Assembly: GCF_001411555.2 (NCBI RefSeq)
Contig: NC_049901.1
Coordinates: 36,466,838-36,530,837 of the forward strand
Source: Juglans regia
Taxonomy: Eukaryota > Streptophyta > Magnoliopsida > Fagales > Juglandaceae
Direction: 5' to 3'
Length of the DNA: 64,000 bases
Below are positions 23,150-43,700 of this stretch, piece after piece (within the stretch, counting starts at the first letter, position 1; each line of letters begins with the position of its first letter). Made by a program: the position numbers and the translations under genes. The notes under the pieces are model-generated. The model made no database searches and was not told the origin of the DNA. It saw only the letters and a program-made list of their open reading frames with translations.

Positions 23150-23219
23150 GATTTTCTCTAGAGAGGCTTACTTATAAACAAAAAAAAAAAAAAAAAAAAG
23201 ATTTTCTCTAGAGAGGCTT
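23150..23219 (+). mobile_element. micro-retroposon: 30-bp insert with 20-bp target duplication
   Basis: GATTTTCTCTAGAGAGGCTT occurs at 23150-23169 and 23200-23219. Between the copies lies only ACTTATAAAC followed by about 20 A. It is read as an almost completely 5'-truncated LINE/SINE tail. Confidence 0.85.
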
Positions 23220-24566
23220 GTTGTTGGGTATGGTTTGGGTGGCTGCAAGGCGAACATGATTTGCTTAGTTCTCATCTTTTCCAAGCATTTATAATTCAAA
23301 AAGTCGAGTTTTTGTTCTTAGAATATAATAACTGACTTGGAATGTAAAGGAAAAGTGGTCGTAGCCGACTGCATTAATATATTTTTTTCCAGATTCTTAT
23401 TTTAAAAATCTTTTGAAACTCCCTCTAGGTATGACAAGGGTGGGCACTTGTTCCTACCTTCTTATATCATGTGTACTCATGGGTCTAGGAAGCAGCAGGA
23501 TGCAATTAAAGATGTTCCTGCAAAACAGATGCAAAAAGTTTTTGAGGTACAGAAATGGTGGTTAGTTGTTTGGTTAATATTTTCTTTTTTCATTCTTATA
23601 TCAGATCCATATTTTTGTTTCTTCCCTTTGATTGTTGAAGCTTCACATTAAGCTTTGCCTTGGAAATGCAAAGGTCATGTTTATAGATGCGAACATTGAA
23701 CAAGTGTGGTACTTTACATGTGAGAAGTGCTGAATTATCTGCGTTCCCTTTTATCTTAACAAATTTGTTTCTAACCATTTTCTTCATTGTCTTACTCTGC
23801 ATGATTTTTCTGAGTGTTGTGTCCAACACCTTGTGTTAGTTTCTAAATACAACACTTATGCTTTTCTTGTGCTTGGTCACAGTATGGATTCAATTGTTTG
23901 TATTTTTTCAACCATTTTGAAGAGTACATATTCAGTTCTTAATGTTTAGGCTCTAGATATGCTTGGTACCACCAAATGGAGAATAAATAGAAGAGTACTC
24001 AGAATAGTGGAGTGCATTTGGGATAGAGGATGCCTTAAAATGGGTGCAAAGTGTCTTCAAGAGCAAATTTCTGCCTGCAGTGAATTTCTGTTAGCAAGAT
24101 GGTCGAGATGAGGAGTTTCTGAAGAAAGAGTCGATGCTTCTTAAGTAAGAAGCTGGAATAAGACGTTCACGCACGCTTCTCTGGGTGTCTTGGGCTTTTG
24201 TAGTTGTTGTTTGTTGTTGCTTAGTGACTTGGTAGTGGTTGTTTGTTGTTGGTTAGTTTCAATGTGTAATTTAAGTGTTAGAAGTCATTTTGGCTGTTTA
24301 GTGAGTGCAATGTAATAGTTGGGGACTTTTTTCTTGCATTTTGCCTGTTATGCTTTGGGCATGACAAACAAGTACTTGTTGTAAAATAACAATTTTGTAT
24401 AAACAATGGAGGCTGTGGTTTTGGGCATTCAAACTGTATAGCAACTTATTGCTTAATTCCTGTCATGTATAATTGTCTTAAAAAAGATAGCATCTGAACA
24501 TTCCAATGAATATGACTAAAAAAAGTAGCATATTATTCTCCATACGTAGTATGCAGATATTAAGAC

Positions 24567-24684
24567 TGACCATACAAAACCATACCTAGCATAAATAAAT
24601 GTTGTACATATATGCTTTGACCATACAAGACCATACTCAGTATAAATAAATGTTGTAACAACGCTTTTGACCATCCAAAACCAC
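24567..24684. repeat. 50-51-bp tandem repeat, about 2.3 units
   Basis: TGACCATACAAAACCATAC starts at 24567, TGACCATACAAGACCATAC at 24618, and TGACCATCCAAAACCA at 24668. The first two units share ATAAATAAATGTTGTA. Confidence 0.85.
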
Positions 24685-24689
24685 AGGAC

Positions 24690-25545
24690 ACTTGTAATAA
24701 CATTCACTAATTTTACATTTACACATAAATGCTCATTCTCTTATATCAATTAATCCAGTTGTGATCTATCCAATCCATGCTTCTCGAGTTGTGATTCATC
24801 CAACCCATTCTGCATCGGTTGTAATCCATTCAACCCAAATTGTATCTGTAAAGATTTGTACACAGAATATTTTCGGTGAAAATTTCAGAAAGTAAAAAGT
24901 GCAAAACTTAAATTGAATATGTTTTCAGTGAAAATTTCAGAATGTTTTCTAGTGGCTGCAAAACTCATTTTTACATCAACAACATTGTTTTTAAATATAT
25001 TTTATTTATAAACTTTGTTTTTTTCCTGTTACTTTTATAGGAAATATAACAGTTGGTCCTAGAAATACCATTTATTCTCTTCCATCTTTTGATTTCTAAT
25101 TACAGCAACTCGATTGAATATGCTAGCAGGTCGCTTGAGGTTTATATGAAAGTGCAACTTTTGAGCTTTTGGCCTAATATCTCTACGTTTGCTAGTGTGA
25201 TCGGGGCTTCCTCTGTGTTGACAGATTCTTGAAACTGGCCAACAAGTTCAAAGTTCTATATGATTTGCTTTCCTAGCCCTTGTTAATTAGGGATTCACAT
25301 TTCCTTATATGTTTCTATATAAATTGTCAAAGTTCTTCAAAGTGTATTAACCAAGTTGTCAAGATCTACACATGTATTATGAAGAAGCTGACAAGCCTAA
25401 ACACATTTTTTCCTCCTTAATAAACTCAACCAATGTGCCACATTGAAGTTCCTACCAACAGATTTTCTCCAAATTGTTCCTAAAACAACAACTCCCAAGA
25501 AATCATGAACAAGTAAAAAAAAAATAGCCTTTACCATAATAAAAT
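24690..25545. other. no recognisable gene
   Basis: AT-rich sequence without a convincing frame or family match. A short imprecise repetition of TTGTGATCTATCCAA/TTGTGATTCATCCAA occurs near 24760-24800. Confidence 0.5.
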
Positions 25546-25559
25546 TACTGAGAAGCAAC

Positions 25560-26040
25560 CCACGAAAATGAAGAAATCACCCACACGAACTCAACCACTT
25601 GAAGCTCGAGCTCAGACCCACTTAAAAATAGACGACCTCGAGTTGCCGAAGACCACACCAATTCACAGATCCACACCGGTTCAAGTTGCCGAGCCAAAGA
25701 CCACAAATCGCCAAAGAAAACCAAAGCACCAACGCAAGAGAAGCACCAACTTAAGATGAGAAGCACCAACGCAAGAGAAGTTCCAATATGCACTCAAATC
25801 GTCGAAGATGAGAAGCACCAGAGCAAGAATATGAGAAGCACAAATCACCAAATACTGTAGCTGGCTGAAGATGAGAAGCACAAATCTCGCCGAAGAAAAC
25901 CAGACCAAGTACAGTCGCTAGCACTAATTGCCGAAGAGATTTTCTGGCTGAAGATGAGAAGCACAGATCGCATTCTAGCCCAGAGGAAGAGGATGAGAAG
26001 CGAGAATGGAATCCGATGTGCACTGCTCTGTTTTTCATTT
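25560..26040. repeat. imperfect repeat region built on GATGAGAAGCAC
   Basis: The phrase GATGAGAAGCAC (or GAGAAGCAC) recurs at about 25756, 25809, 25871, 25952 and nearby, with GCCGAAGA/GCCAAAGA words between. Open frames on both strands here follow from the purine-rich repeat and have no recognisable domain. Confidence 0.6.
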
Positions 26041-26519
26041 CTTTTCTTTTTTAATTAATAGCAGCTGCCACGTCATTAGTCGACGTTAGCCGATTGCGCG
26101 ACGATTGTAGCTGGCGACTGTGCGTAGCGGAATTGTTAAATAATAGCTAAAAAATATTAAAATGTGTAATTAAATAAGAATGTTGTCATAAATTTGGCTA
26201 GATTCATAATTATAATCACTACTAAAATGAGAGAGAATAGTTTGTAAAAGGTAAAAAAATATTAAATTATCGTTTTGAAGGGAGATAAAAGGCCAGTATA
26301 GGGTTGAAACAATGGTTACCTGGTGTAGTATGACGCTCGCATAAAAGAGTTTTGTGAATTGGGATGTTATGCGCAATTATGATATTTGTAGCAAAAATTA
26401 TGGCCAAATAGTGTCATATGCGACGATGCTGCCATTCAACGAAGTTTTCTGTTGTTTCTTATTATATTTACCTTGATATTTTTTCTTAGATAATTTAATT
26501 AATAACTAAAATAGAGATA

Positions 26520-26725
26520 CATTAGGAGCAGATGGAGTTCCCTAACAACCACTCTGACAGTTTCTAGTTTGAATGTTAAGGTATTCTAAGCTATTTTGAG
26601 AATATTTTACTATTATTTTTTATTTTTTATCTATCTTTTATTGTTATTCACTGATATTTAATATTTTTTTATTATTTTTTTATTATTTTTTCTGTTTTTG
26701 TTCTCTAGTGCAGTAGGTTGTCACA
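26520..26725. mobile_element. degraded AT-rich MITE
   Basis: TTTTGAGAATATTTTACTATTATT and TTATTGTTATTCACTG match the body of a common MITE type. The ends are not defined. Confidence 0.35.
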
Positions 26726-26757
26726 ATGGGTGGGTCTATGCCCACCGCTGGGAGCTC

Positions 26758-26953
26758 CCGTTGGGGCTCCCGCTAATATATTTTATAATTTTTTATTATT
26801 TTATTTTTTTTACATGAATTTTTTAACATCTTTAAATATTTTTTAAAAAATAAAAAAATTCATAATATTATTAAAAAACAGTTACTTAATCATAAAGTAA
26901 AAAAAAAAAACTATAAAAAAAAATAAAAAATCACCGGCAGGAGCCCCCAACGG
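26758..26953. mobile_element. foldback MITE with CCGTTGGGGCTCC ends
   Basis: The left end CCGTTGGGGCTCCCGC is inverted at the right as CAGGAGCCCCCAACGG. The inverted similarity continues into AT-rich arms. It is about 196 bp with no coding potential. Confidence 0.75.
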
Positions 26954-26999
26954 TAAGAATAGCATTTCTCTTTCACAATAACTATATCGTGACGATAGT

Positions 27000-28250
27000 C
27001 AAGGATTTCCAATCCCAAATTCTGTGCACTCCTGGAGATGGAGGAAAGGTGGATAAAATTACTTCTTGGCAAAAGAAAGTATGTACCTGCTCTCGTAAAG
27101 TGAAGGGGGAAGTTGAAATCTTGGTAAATTAAACTTTCAACTACCTACACAAAAACACAAATAGAACAAAGAATAAACAAAAAAGCAACTCGCATCTGAT
27201 GCACTGGACGAGTTAGGAGGGGTCGATGATTGGTTCTGGATCTGGTTTAGTGGTAATGAGCTGCGGCAGCTGCCAGCGCGTGTAGGACATGCAACGTTGA
27301 GTAGGTGGTGGTGGTACGTTGGTTAGCAATGCAATGGCGAGATAAATTTGTAAGGGTGGTGCATGGCAAGTGTTTAACTCTTTAAGGGTGGAGGGTTGTG
27401 GTTTTTATTATTTTTTTGAGAGAAGGGAGGGATGGTGCATGAGATCAATGAGTGCCAGAGATGATGCGTATGGCTCACGTGCTCATCATTTGGGGATGGG
27501 ACCGGTGGTGGTCGAGAGCAGACAACGAGGAGAGTTGCTATAGCTGGCGTATGGTGGTTAGTGGGGGTCCGAAGGGCAGCAGATCAGAACTACAAATTTC
27601 ATTATACAAAAGTTAAAAAATATTCAAAATATGCAACAAAAGACCAAAGAGAAGAGGGTGGTTGGTTGGAAACTAAGGATAATGGGGGCGATCTTGGCCG
27701 GAGGGCAGGGATTCCAAAGGCAAAGTTGCAGAGAGAGAGAGAGAGAGAGAGAGCTTTCTGGTTCCAAGGAAAAGAGAGATCATCTCCGTTTTAAACAATG
27801 TCAAGATTTTTTTTGTCTCGATGAACAATGCCTTGGTAGTCGCAAATGATCAAAAGTGGTTAAACCACCATAGTGTAGTTTTGATTGTCTCGATGAACAT
27901 AAACTACTAGTTTTGATTGTGAGGCAAGTTTTTGAAATATAAGCTGGTTATGGGATTTCTATGTGTGTTTATATGAGTATGTACGTATGTATTCATGTAC
28001 GTATGTGCTTACATCACACATCACACACAATGATGTATCTATGTTTGTGTATGTACAGCCTACCAAAAGTAACATCGGAAGTACAATATTTCACAGCATT
28101 GGAAGTGGGGAACGGATGAATTTCTCGAGACAAATACACATCAGTGGATCAATTTAACAATGCCGTAGCAGACTCGATCCAGAATTATTGCTAATGCAAC
28201 TGTGAGGATGGACTCACTGTCCAAGACCAACACCCATCACCATTTGAAAA
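27000..28250. other. no recognisable gene; GA microsatellite at 27729-27753
   Basis: Mixed-composition sequence. The only clear feature is a (GA)12 run. The frames around 27561-27849 run through that repeat and show no family resemblance. The stretch next to 28505 will include the 3' UTR of the ALE2-like gene, but I could not place its polyadenylation site. Confidence 0.5.
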
Positions 28251-28504
28251 AACTTATTACCTCTAATCTCAATTATAGATTTACACCCTCCCAGATAAGC
28301 AATTGCCTCTAGAAGTTCATTTTTATGGCCAAAAAGTAGTACAGAAAGTTCATTCATAACTTGCTTACATCCCAGTTCCAAGCCCTAGCAAGCCATTCTT
28401 GTGATATTCTGCATGAGGTATCAAACTCCTGGATGTGCATTAAAATAAAATCTGAGTTCCAAAATTTGCAGAGTGACAACCCTTTAAAAAGAGAATTATC
28501 AACA

Positions 28505-37974
<9,470 letters not shown>

Positions 37975-39700
37975 CAGATAGAACACCAACTATCAAAACC
38001 TCTAATCCAACCTTCCCGATGATGAAGAAGAAGAAGAAAATAAAACCGCAATACAATAATAAAAAAATGAATAAATTACTAAAGAAGGAGTCGATAGCTT
38101 GAAGCAAGAACAAAAAGGATGTTAATTTAAAGAAGACCCACAAATAGTGAGAGCCAAGCAATAAGTATTCAGCCTATAGAAAAACACGGATATGGGTTTG
38201 GTGAAAGAAATCCAAGCAATCGTGTTCTCAAAACTCAAGCTCTGGAATTTGCAGAGCTTTGAGGTTTCCATGTATGAAAGAACCGTTCTCACTGTCACTG
38301 ACATATGTTGGTGAATACGATTCCAGCCGACGCAGAACAGGCTACAAAAGAAAGGCCTATGAAACACAACTACTCACAGCGTCACAGAGCTATGTAACAG
38401 ACACACTTCAAGAAAGAGAAAATGTAGTTGGGTGGGCTAGGGGGGGAGAGAGAGAGAGAGATTCTGGTCAATATTTTATTGGGAGAATTGGGGTTAAACA
38501 CTTGAGTGGGCGTTAATGGGAATTGAATCAACATTTAACTTCGGGGGGTTGAAAAAGTTGAAACCTTTGATTTTTGTTTAGTGGGGAATTGCTTGTCCCA
38601 TTTTACTTGCTGGTTTTCAGTTGTTTCGGTTGGCCATTTTGAAGATAGCGACTATGAAAATGTGGCATGGCAGATGTCAAAAAGCTGGACTCCGACACAT
38701 CACCTTCTGTTCTTTCATGATTTAGGTATTTCAACTTCTTGAATTCTATTTTTTATTTTTTTTTTTAAAAAAACTTCGTAAGAAATGAAAGAATAACATC
38801 TCATGGTTCTAACATATATGGGTATTATGGTTTAGCGATCAGCATCAGCCATATCTACTCTCCCAAGAGACAGTTTTTTTTTTTTTTACTCAATTGCCCC
38901 AAAAAGAACAGAGCTTTTATTAGCCACTCATAAAAAAACGATAAAAGATGTTGGATTACAAAGCGAGGCGCACTAGCTAAACCATTCATGCATCTCACTC
39001 CTACAATGATTTATCCCTCGGCAAAATCAACTCTTTGGGGGCTCAACACTAAGTAAAGCAAAACTTAGTACAAGTAAAAGTAACACCATGATTTTTTTAA
39101 AAGGATATTACAGCAAAGACCATCCGTGAATATGTCTTTTGTCATCTAATCAAATCCGACAATGACGAAACATCACGTGGATATGGACAAACCCAAAAAA
39201 AAAAAAAAAAAGACACCTCCTATAGAGATTTTATGGTGTGGACCATTGGATTGAGAGAACCTTATACTTGTCTCACATGGGCTAGCCCCACAAATTGAAA
39301 AAAAAAAAAAAAAATTTGGTTATTAGCGAGCACGTGAGATATGAGACAAGAGAGTCCTCTAGAATAGATTGTGATGGATATTTCGTGCAACCCCATTTCT
39401 CTCCTTCCAATTTTATCCCGTTGATCATCAGGCAAAAAAATTCAAGTGAGGTATCATTTTGGGTAGTATTCTATCACGTATTATCTTGGTAATTAGCAGA
39501 TGAAAATATTAAAGCTTTTCACATGTAGCTTTTACTGTAATAGAACCAACAACCGAGGGCAAAGGCCATTGATCTGATCTACCTGCCTGCCTGAGAAAAA
39601 GAAAAGAAACCTTAATTAACGAGGCAAGGGACCATCCAAAGAAAGTTTGCAACCCCTTCTGTCAAGCCACGTGCAAATATGCAATTGACACTTCGAATTC
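37975..39700. other. 5' flank of the ALE2-like gene; no further gene seen
   Basis: The region just above 37974 is CT/GA-rich on the sense strand and includes a (GA) run at 38444-38460, common in plant promoters and 5' UTRs. The transcription start was not located. 38570-39700 holds homopolymer tracts (38757, 38877, 39198, 39300, 39702) but no recognisable gene. Confidence 0.4.
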
Positions 39701-39701
39701 C

Positions 39702-40000
39702 TTTTTTTTTTTTTTTTTTTCTTATCTCTTTATTGCTTTGTTTGCCTTTGTTAAGGCTGAAAAGAGACGTGCTTTGAATGAATCTTCATTGGTTCCTACC
39801 GAATCAATTCCTTTTTGTTTTTGTTTCTGTTTTTTTCTAAATCTTGTTTCTTTTGGGTCTGGGCTACCACCAAACCTAACTCTCAAGGAACCTATCAAGA
39901 GATAGGTATCATTATGATTCCCATGACCGTGCAGGTTTGAACATTGGGACCTCCTATTTCTGGTGGAGCCCGGCCGGACGAAGCAGAAACGGTGGTGCAA
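39702..40000 (-). pseudogene. possible retrocopy 3' end with poly(A): 92-codon frame of unknown family
   Basis: The minus strand carries an open frame with no ATG (it opens at TTG; an upstream TGA limits it) ending 'FKARLFSALTKANKAIKR' and TAA. AATAAA lies just before the stop, and a pure A run of about 19 bases (39702-39720) starts four bases after it. A coding frame that runs straight into a genomic poly(A) suggests a reverse-transcribed copy. The protein has Arg- and Lys/Gln-rich patches and a 'LRVRFGGSPDPKETRF' segment. I do not recognise it. It could instead be a genuine exon next to a chance A run. Confidence 0.35.
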
Positions 40001-40703
40001 TAATTTCGGTCATCTAAGTCAAACCTGGATAATGTCAAAGATTGAAATCATTGCAACAAAGAAAACAGCATCTGATCACAATTTCACTATTTATTAAGAA
40101 CCAAAAATAATAATATTTTTTGTGAAACTTCTCTACCCCTTATGAAAATTTCGAAGTCAATTTGCCTTCTCTGTAACTAATTTGGAAGGATGAGGTAATA
40201 GTTGATAGAGAGGTAAAAACATAGATGCAGAAATAATTGCTATTTCCGAGTTGTAAGTTACAGCAGTTATAGAAGAACATCAGCAGATGGGATAAGACTA
40301 CATGTGGTATTTGTAAATATGCAGCAGACATCTGAACTCTAAAAGCCGATATAACAACATTCCCCACATTTTATTGACTTCTCTCATCTCCTCTTCAACT
40401 TAAAACAAAATCAATGTTGAGGATACCTCTTGACACCACTTGATTGCAAGGTGCAGTGTGCATTTAAGCAGGTGTGTTCTTCCATGTAGGACACCACAAA
40501 AATCCCCTTCGCACTGTTCAGATGAGAAATCAATGTTATCTATCGACCTAAGTGCTCTGTTGATGTAAAATAATGAAGTAAACAAGTACCTTTTTAAGGC
40601 AGGTAGATAACATCTGCCACAAACTTATAAAGAATCTTAAGAGGTAAATGGCAGTTACAATACAATGGATGCTGTCTCAGTTCTGGCTTCTGTTACTGGG
40701 AAA

Positions 40704-43700
40704 TCACTTATTTGGATCAAATTCTTGAAATCCCCTCTTGAAATCTTCTGCCATCTTTGTTTCCTCTTCTTTGGTATGTGCACAATTCCTCCAATCGGCC
40801 CTATCTGCCATGTTCAGCAAGCCTGCCAAAACCTGCAACACATCATGCCCATTAACATTTCATGAGGCTTTCCAAGACAGTTCTATCACCTATGAGAATG
40901 GATGCATTCGTACATTCCACTCCTATTTGAAAATGATAACCATTGTTTGGCCAATTAGATACATTACTTAGAGGTTGAAATGGGAATGGGGAATGGAAGG
41001 GCCTTTTGCACTTAAACCAAAGAAATTCTGATAAAATGTGCGTTATATTGATCTGCATGAGCTCTCCACTATTAACATTTTATAATAAACAGATAAGTTG
41101 CAAAGTATTGTACTTCACTATCTTGAATGCAAACAGCATATTACTCATTAAGACCATTCAACCAACACAGGTAAGAAAGTCTCAAATTACTCAAATATTA
41201 AAAAATGCGGGGAATAACTCTGCAGCTTGTGAAGAGTAAGGAACCTGACACACAGGCATCCCCATCTGATTACATGATGTTGTCATATATCATTTTATAA
41301 TTTTTTTTTCATGCATATAAGTAAATTTTAATGAGATGAAAGAGAGCGTCACCCCAGCCCATAGGAAGTATACAAGAGGTCAACCTAACTAACAAAAGGA
41401 AAAGTAATAATCTTGAAAAGTAGAAATATATATTTAAAAAGCACCATTTTGGGCCACAATCCAATGAAATAGGGTATCAAGGAAGAAAGACTTGAGCACC
41501 AGCATCAATTTCTGGCAATCCTAGAAACTATGGTGATTTCTGAAGATCATAGGTAAAAATATATCACAGGTAGCTGATTTTGTCAAATATCAGACGTAAT
41601 TAAATATCATATTATAATTCTAACCCCTAGAGGTTGGCTCAAGTGGTAAGAGCTTTGGTCTCAGTGGTATGGTCACTCTAGGTCTAAAGATCGAACCCTT
41701 GGGTGTAAACAGTTTCTAGAGGCCATCGGACTAGGGAATTTCCCTTGAATTACTTGAGGTGCACTTGCAGAAAACTCCTAGCTGAGGGCATGTGCACCCC
41801 TGAGATTAGTCAAGATTTTGTTTCCGGACACCCAGTGCCAATCAAAAATAAACAATAAAAAACTCTGAAGATCATGTTCCATCTAAGTTTCAAGTAATAT
41901 TTATGCTAGTAATTACTTCCTGAAAATAAAATCTTGCCAGGACCCACTTCCTTATTTGACCAAAAGAAAAAAGAATTTAAGTAACAGCCACACCACAAAA
42001 AAACTTAATGATTACAAGATAAATCAACTATATTCCTCCCCTCCCCCTCTCTCTCCTCCCAATTTTTGTGACCACTAGCAAAGATCAACCACAGCATAAA
42101 AAGTGAGATGAATCATTTGATACATATATTATTTCCTCGATGCATCTAGAAATCAAAATAAATCTGACTTGCTTATTAAAAGTTTGTCTTCGGCTGTAGT
42201 ATCACTAGAGAACGAAGAAAGCAACACAAAACTCGACAGTTGTTCTAGAGAATGAAGAAAGCAACACAAAACTCGACTGTTGTTATAAAAATAGAGACAT
42301 CTGATTCACCTCTTAGTTACCGTATGTCTCAAGCACCATTATGATGTGCATAGAATATTCACCAAAATTACATAAAATGTAAATAAAGAAATTTATTAGC
42401 CAAAATGTCAAACAATGGTGGCTGAAGTTCATCTAGCTTCCCCTGGCTGCTAGCACCACACACATCTAGGTGATATTGCGAACACACTAGGGCATGCCTA
42501 CTTATTGTACATACCGCATGAGTTCATTAATCCTACATTTTGAGGAATATAGAAGAAAACTTATGTATATTTCAGACCAATAAACAAAACTGATACTAGG
42601 TAGCTTACCTCACGTCCAAATTGAGCAGGAAATCTCTCGTTTTCGTCAACCAAATGTGACAATATTTTGCCATCAGGGAGTTCAACATAGAAGAAGCTAA
42701 AATCCTTATCAAACTGCGTCCTCAACAATTTTCTTCCACTGGAATCCTCATCCCCTGAATCAAGGGAATAACAGAATTAAGATACAGTGGAAGACAAGAA
42801 GTTGATGTGGCTCAAAACTGCATGTACAAGACCCCCCCCTCCGCGACATTAGGGCCAAGGTGCAGTCAACAGAAGTTTTGAGGAAAAAGTAATATACATA
42901 GGTACTAGAGGCTGGTGGCACCAGGACAAGAAAGAAATTCAGATTCCTTTTTTTTTTTGTGGGGTGGGGGAGGGAATGAGAACTCAAAATTTGACAGTTG
43001 TCATGTATTTTTGTTATATACACACAAAATGTGGGTACATAAACAGCTGCATCATCAGTAAACAATGCATTGGGGCACAGGGATGGCAAACAAGGTTGTG
43101 GCAGAAAACTCGGGCATATGGGTGATTTAAATGACCCAGGGCAGTCTACCGATCAAAAAAAAAAATGACCCAGGGCAGTCTTCATAAGCAATTTGATGTA
43201 ACAAACTTCAACTACACACTTGAATATGAAACTTACTTTTCAAGGCCACAAATTTAAAGCCCAACTTTTCAGCAGCTAAGTTAAATATATCTTGAACAGC
43301 AGCCGCCCTGGATGATGGAATAGGGATAGCCTACACAAAGTTTCATATGGAATAAGTAATATTCCCATGATGAGATACGAAGAAAAAAAATACAATACAA
43401 AGTTCATATTCTTCAGGCTGAGGAATGGAAAGAACAAGAGCACCTTTTCTTAAATGCAAAAATGGGGGGAATCTGTGGGTGATTGTCAGCAATTCCCAAG
43501 TCTTAACACAATATGCATCTAATGAAAAGACTTGTACAAGATATTTCTGTACCTGAAGATTAGCATGAGTACTACGTTTCGAAACCCACTCAAAGAAAAC
43601 AACTGATTTCCCTCGATGCTTATAATACTTCTTGAGACTATTCTGGAATCTATGAACCTCACTTTCGCATTCTGGGGGTAGCAAAATGGTATTAGGCAAA

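Larger units (their letters stand above)
21899..24040 (+). pseudogene. phage-type organellar RNA polymerase (RPOT), unprocessed pseudogene fragment
   Basis: Six exon-like blocks encode the middle of a T7-like mitochondrial/plastid RNA polymerase. (a) 21899-22100 'RIHSFLEKTKNYR' to 'SRDTQAK'. (b) 22384-22518 'LTELAYVQPPLN' and 'DGPPDIRPAFRHKYK'. (c) 22712-22793 'VKNYGVIECDPLVLIGLDK'. (d) about 23056-23107 'KPMLIPFVPILVPL'. (e) 23432-23547 '[14 protein letters not shown]' and '[10 protein letters not shown]'. (f) about 23955-24040 'ALDMLGTTKWRINRRVL'. Splice acceptors remain, so it is a duplicated gene, not a retrocopy. In-frame TAG stops occur at 22035, 22074 and 22444. The catalytic palm/fingers exons are absent after block f. 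A foldback MITE and a tiny retroposon sit in its introns. Confidence 0.85.

Noticed and set aside
25545..26038. Overlapping frames on both strands resembling hydrophobic or basic proteins
   Set aside because: They are produced by the imperfect GATGAGAAGCAC repeat; no domain and no start/stop context.
27561..27849. Two plus-strand frames across the GA repeat
   Set aside because: The Arg-Glu run comes from the microsatellite; flanks have no coding signal.
42760..43089. A 109-codon minus-strand frame next to CWF19-like exon 9
   Set aside because: It is intron sequence upstream of the exon 9 acceptor; no family resemblance and contains homopolymer tracts.
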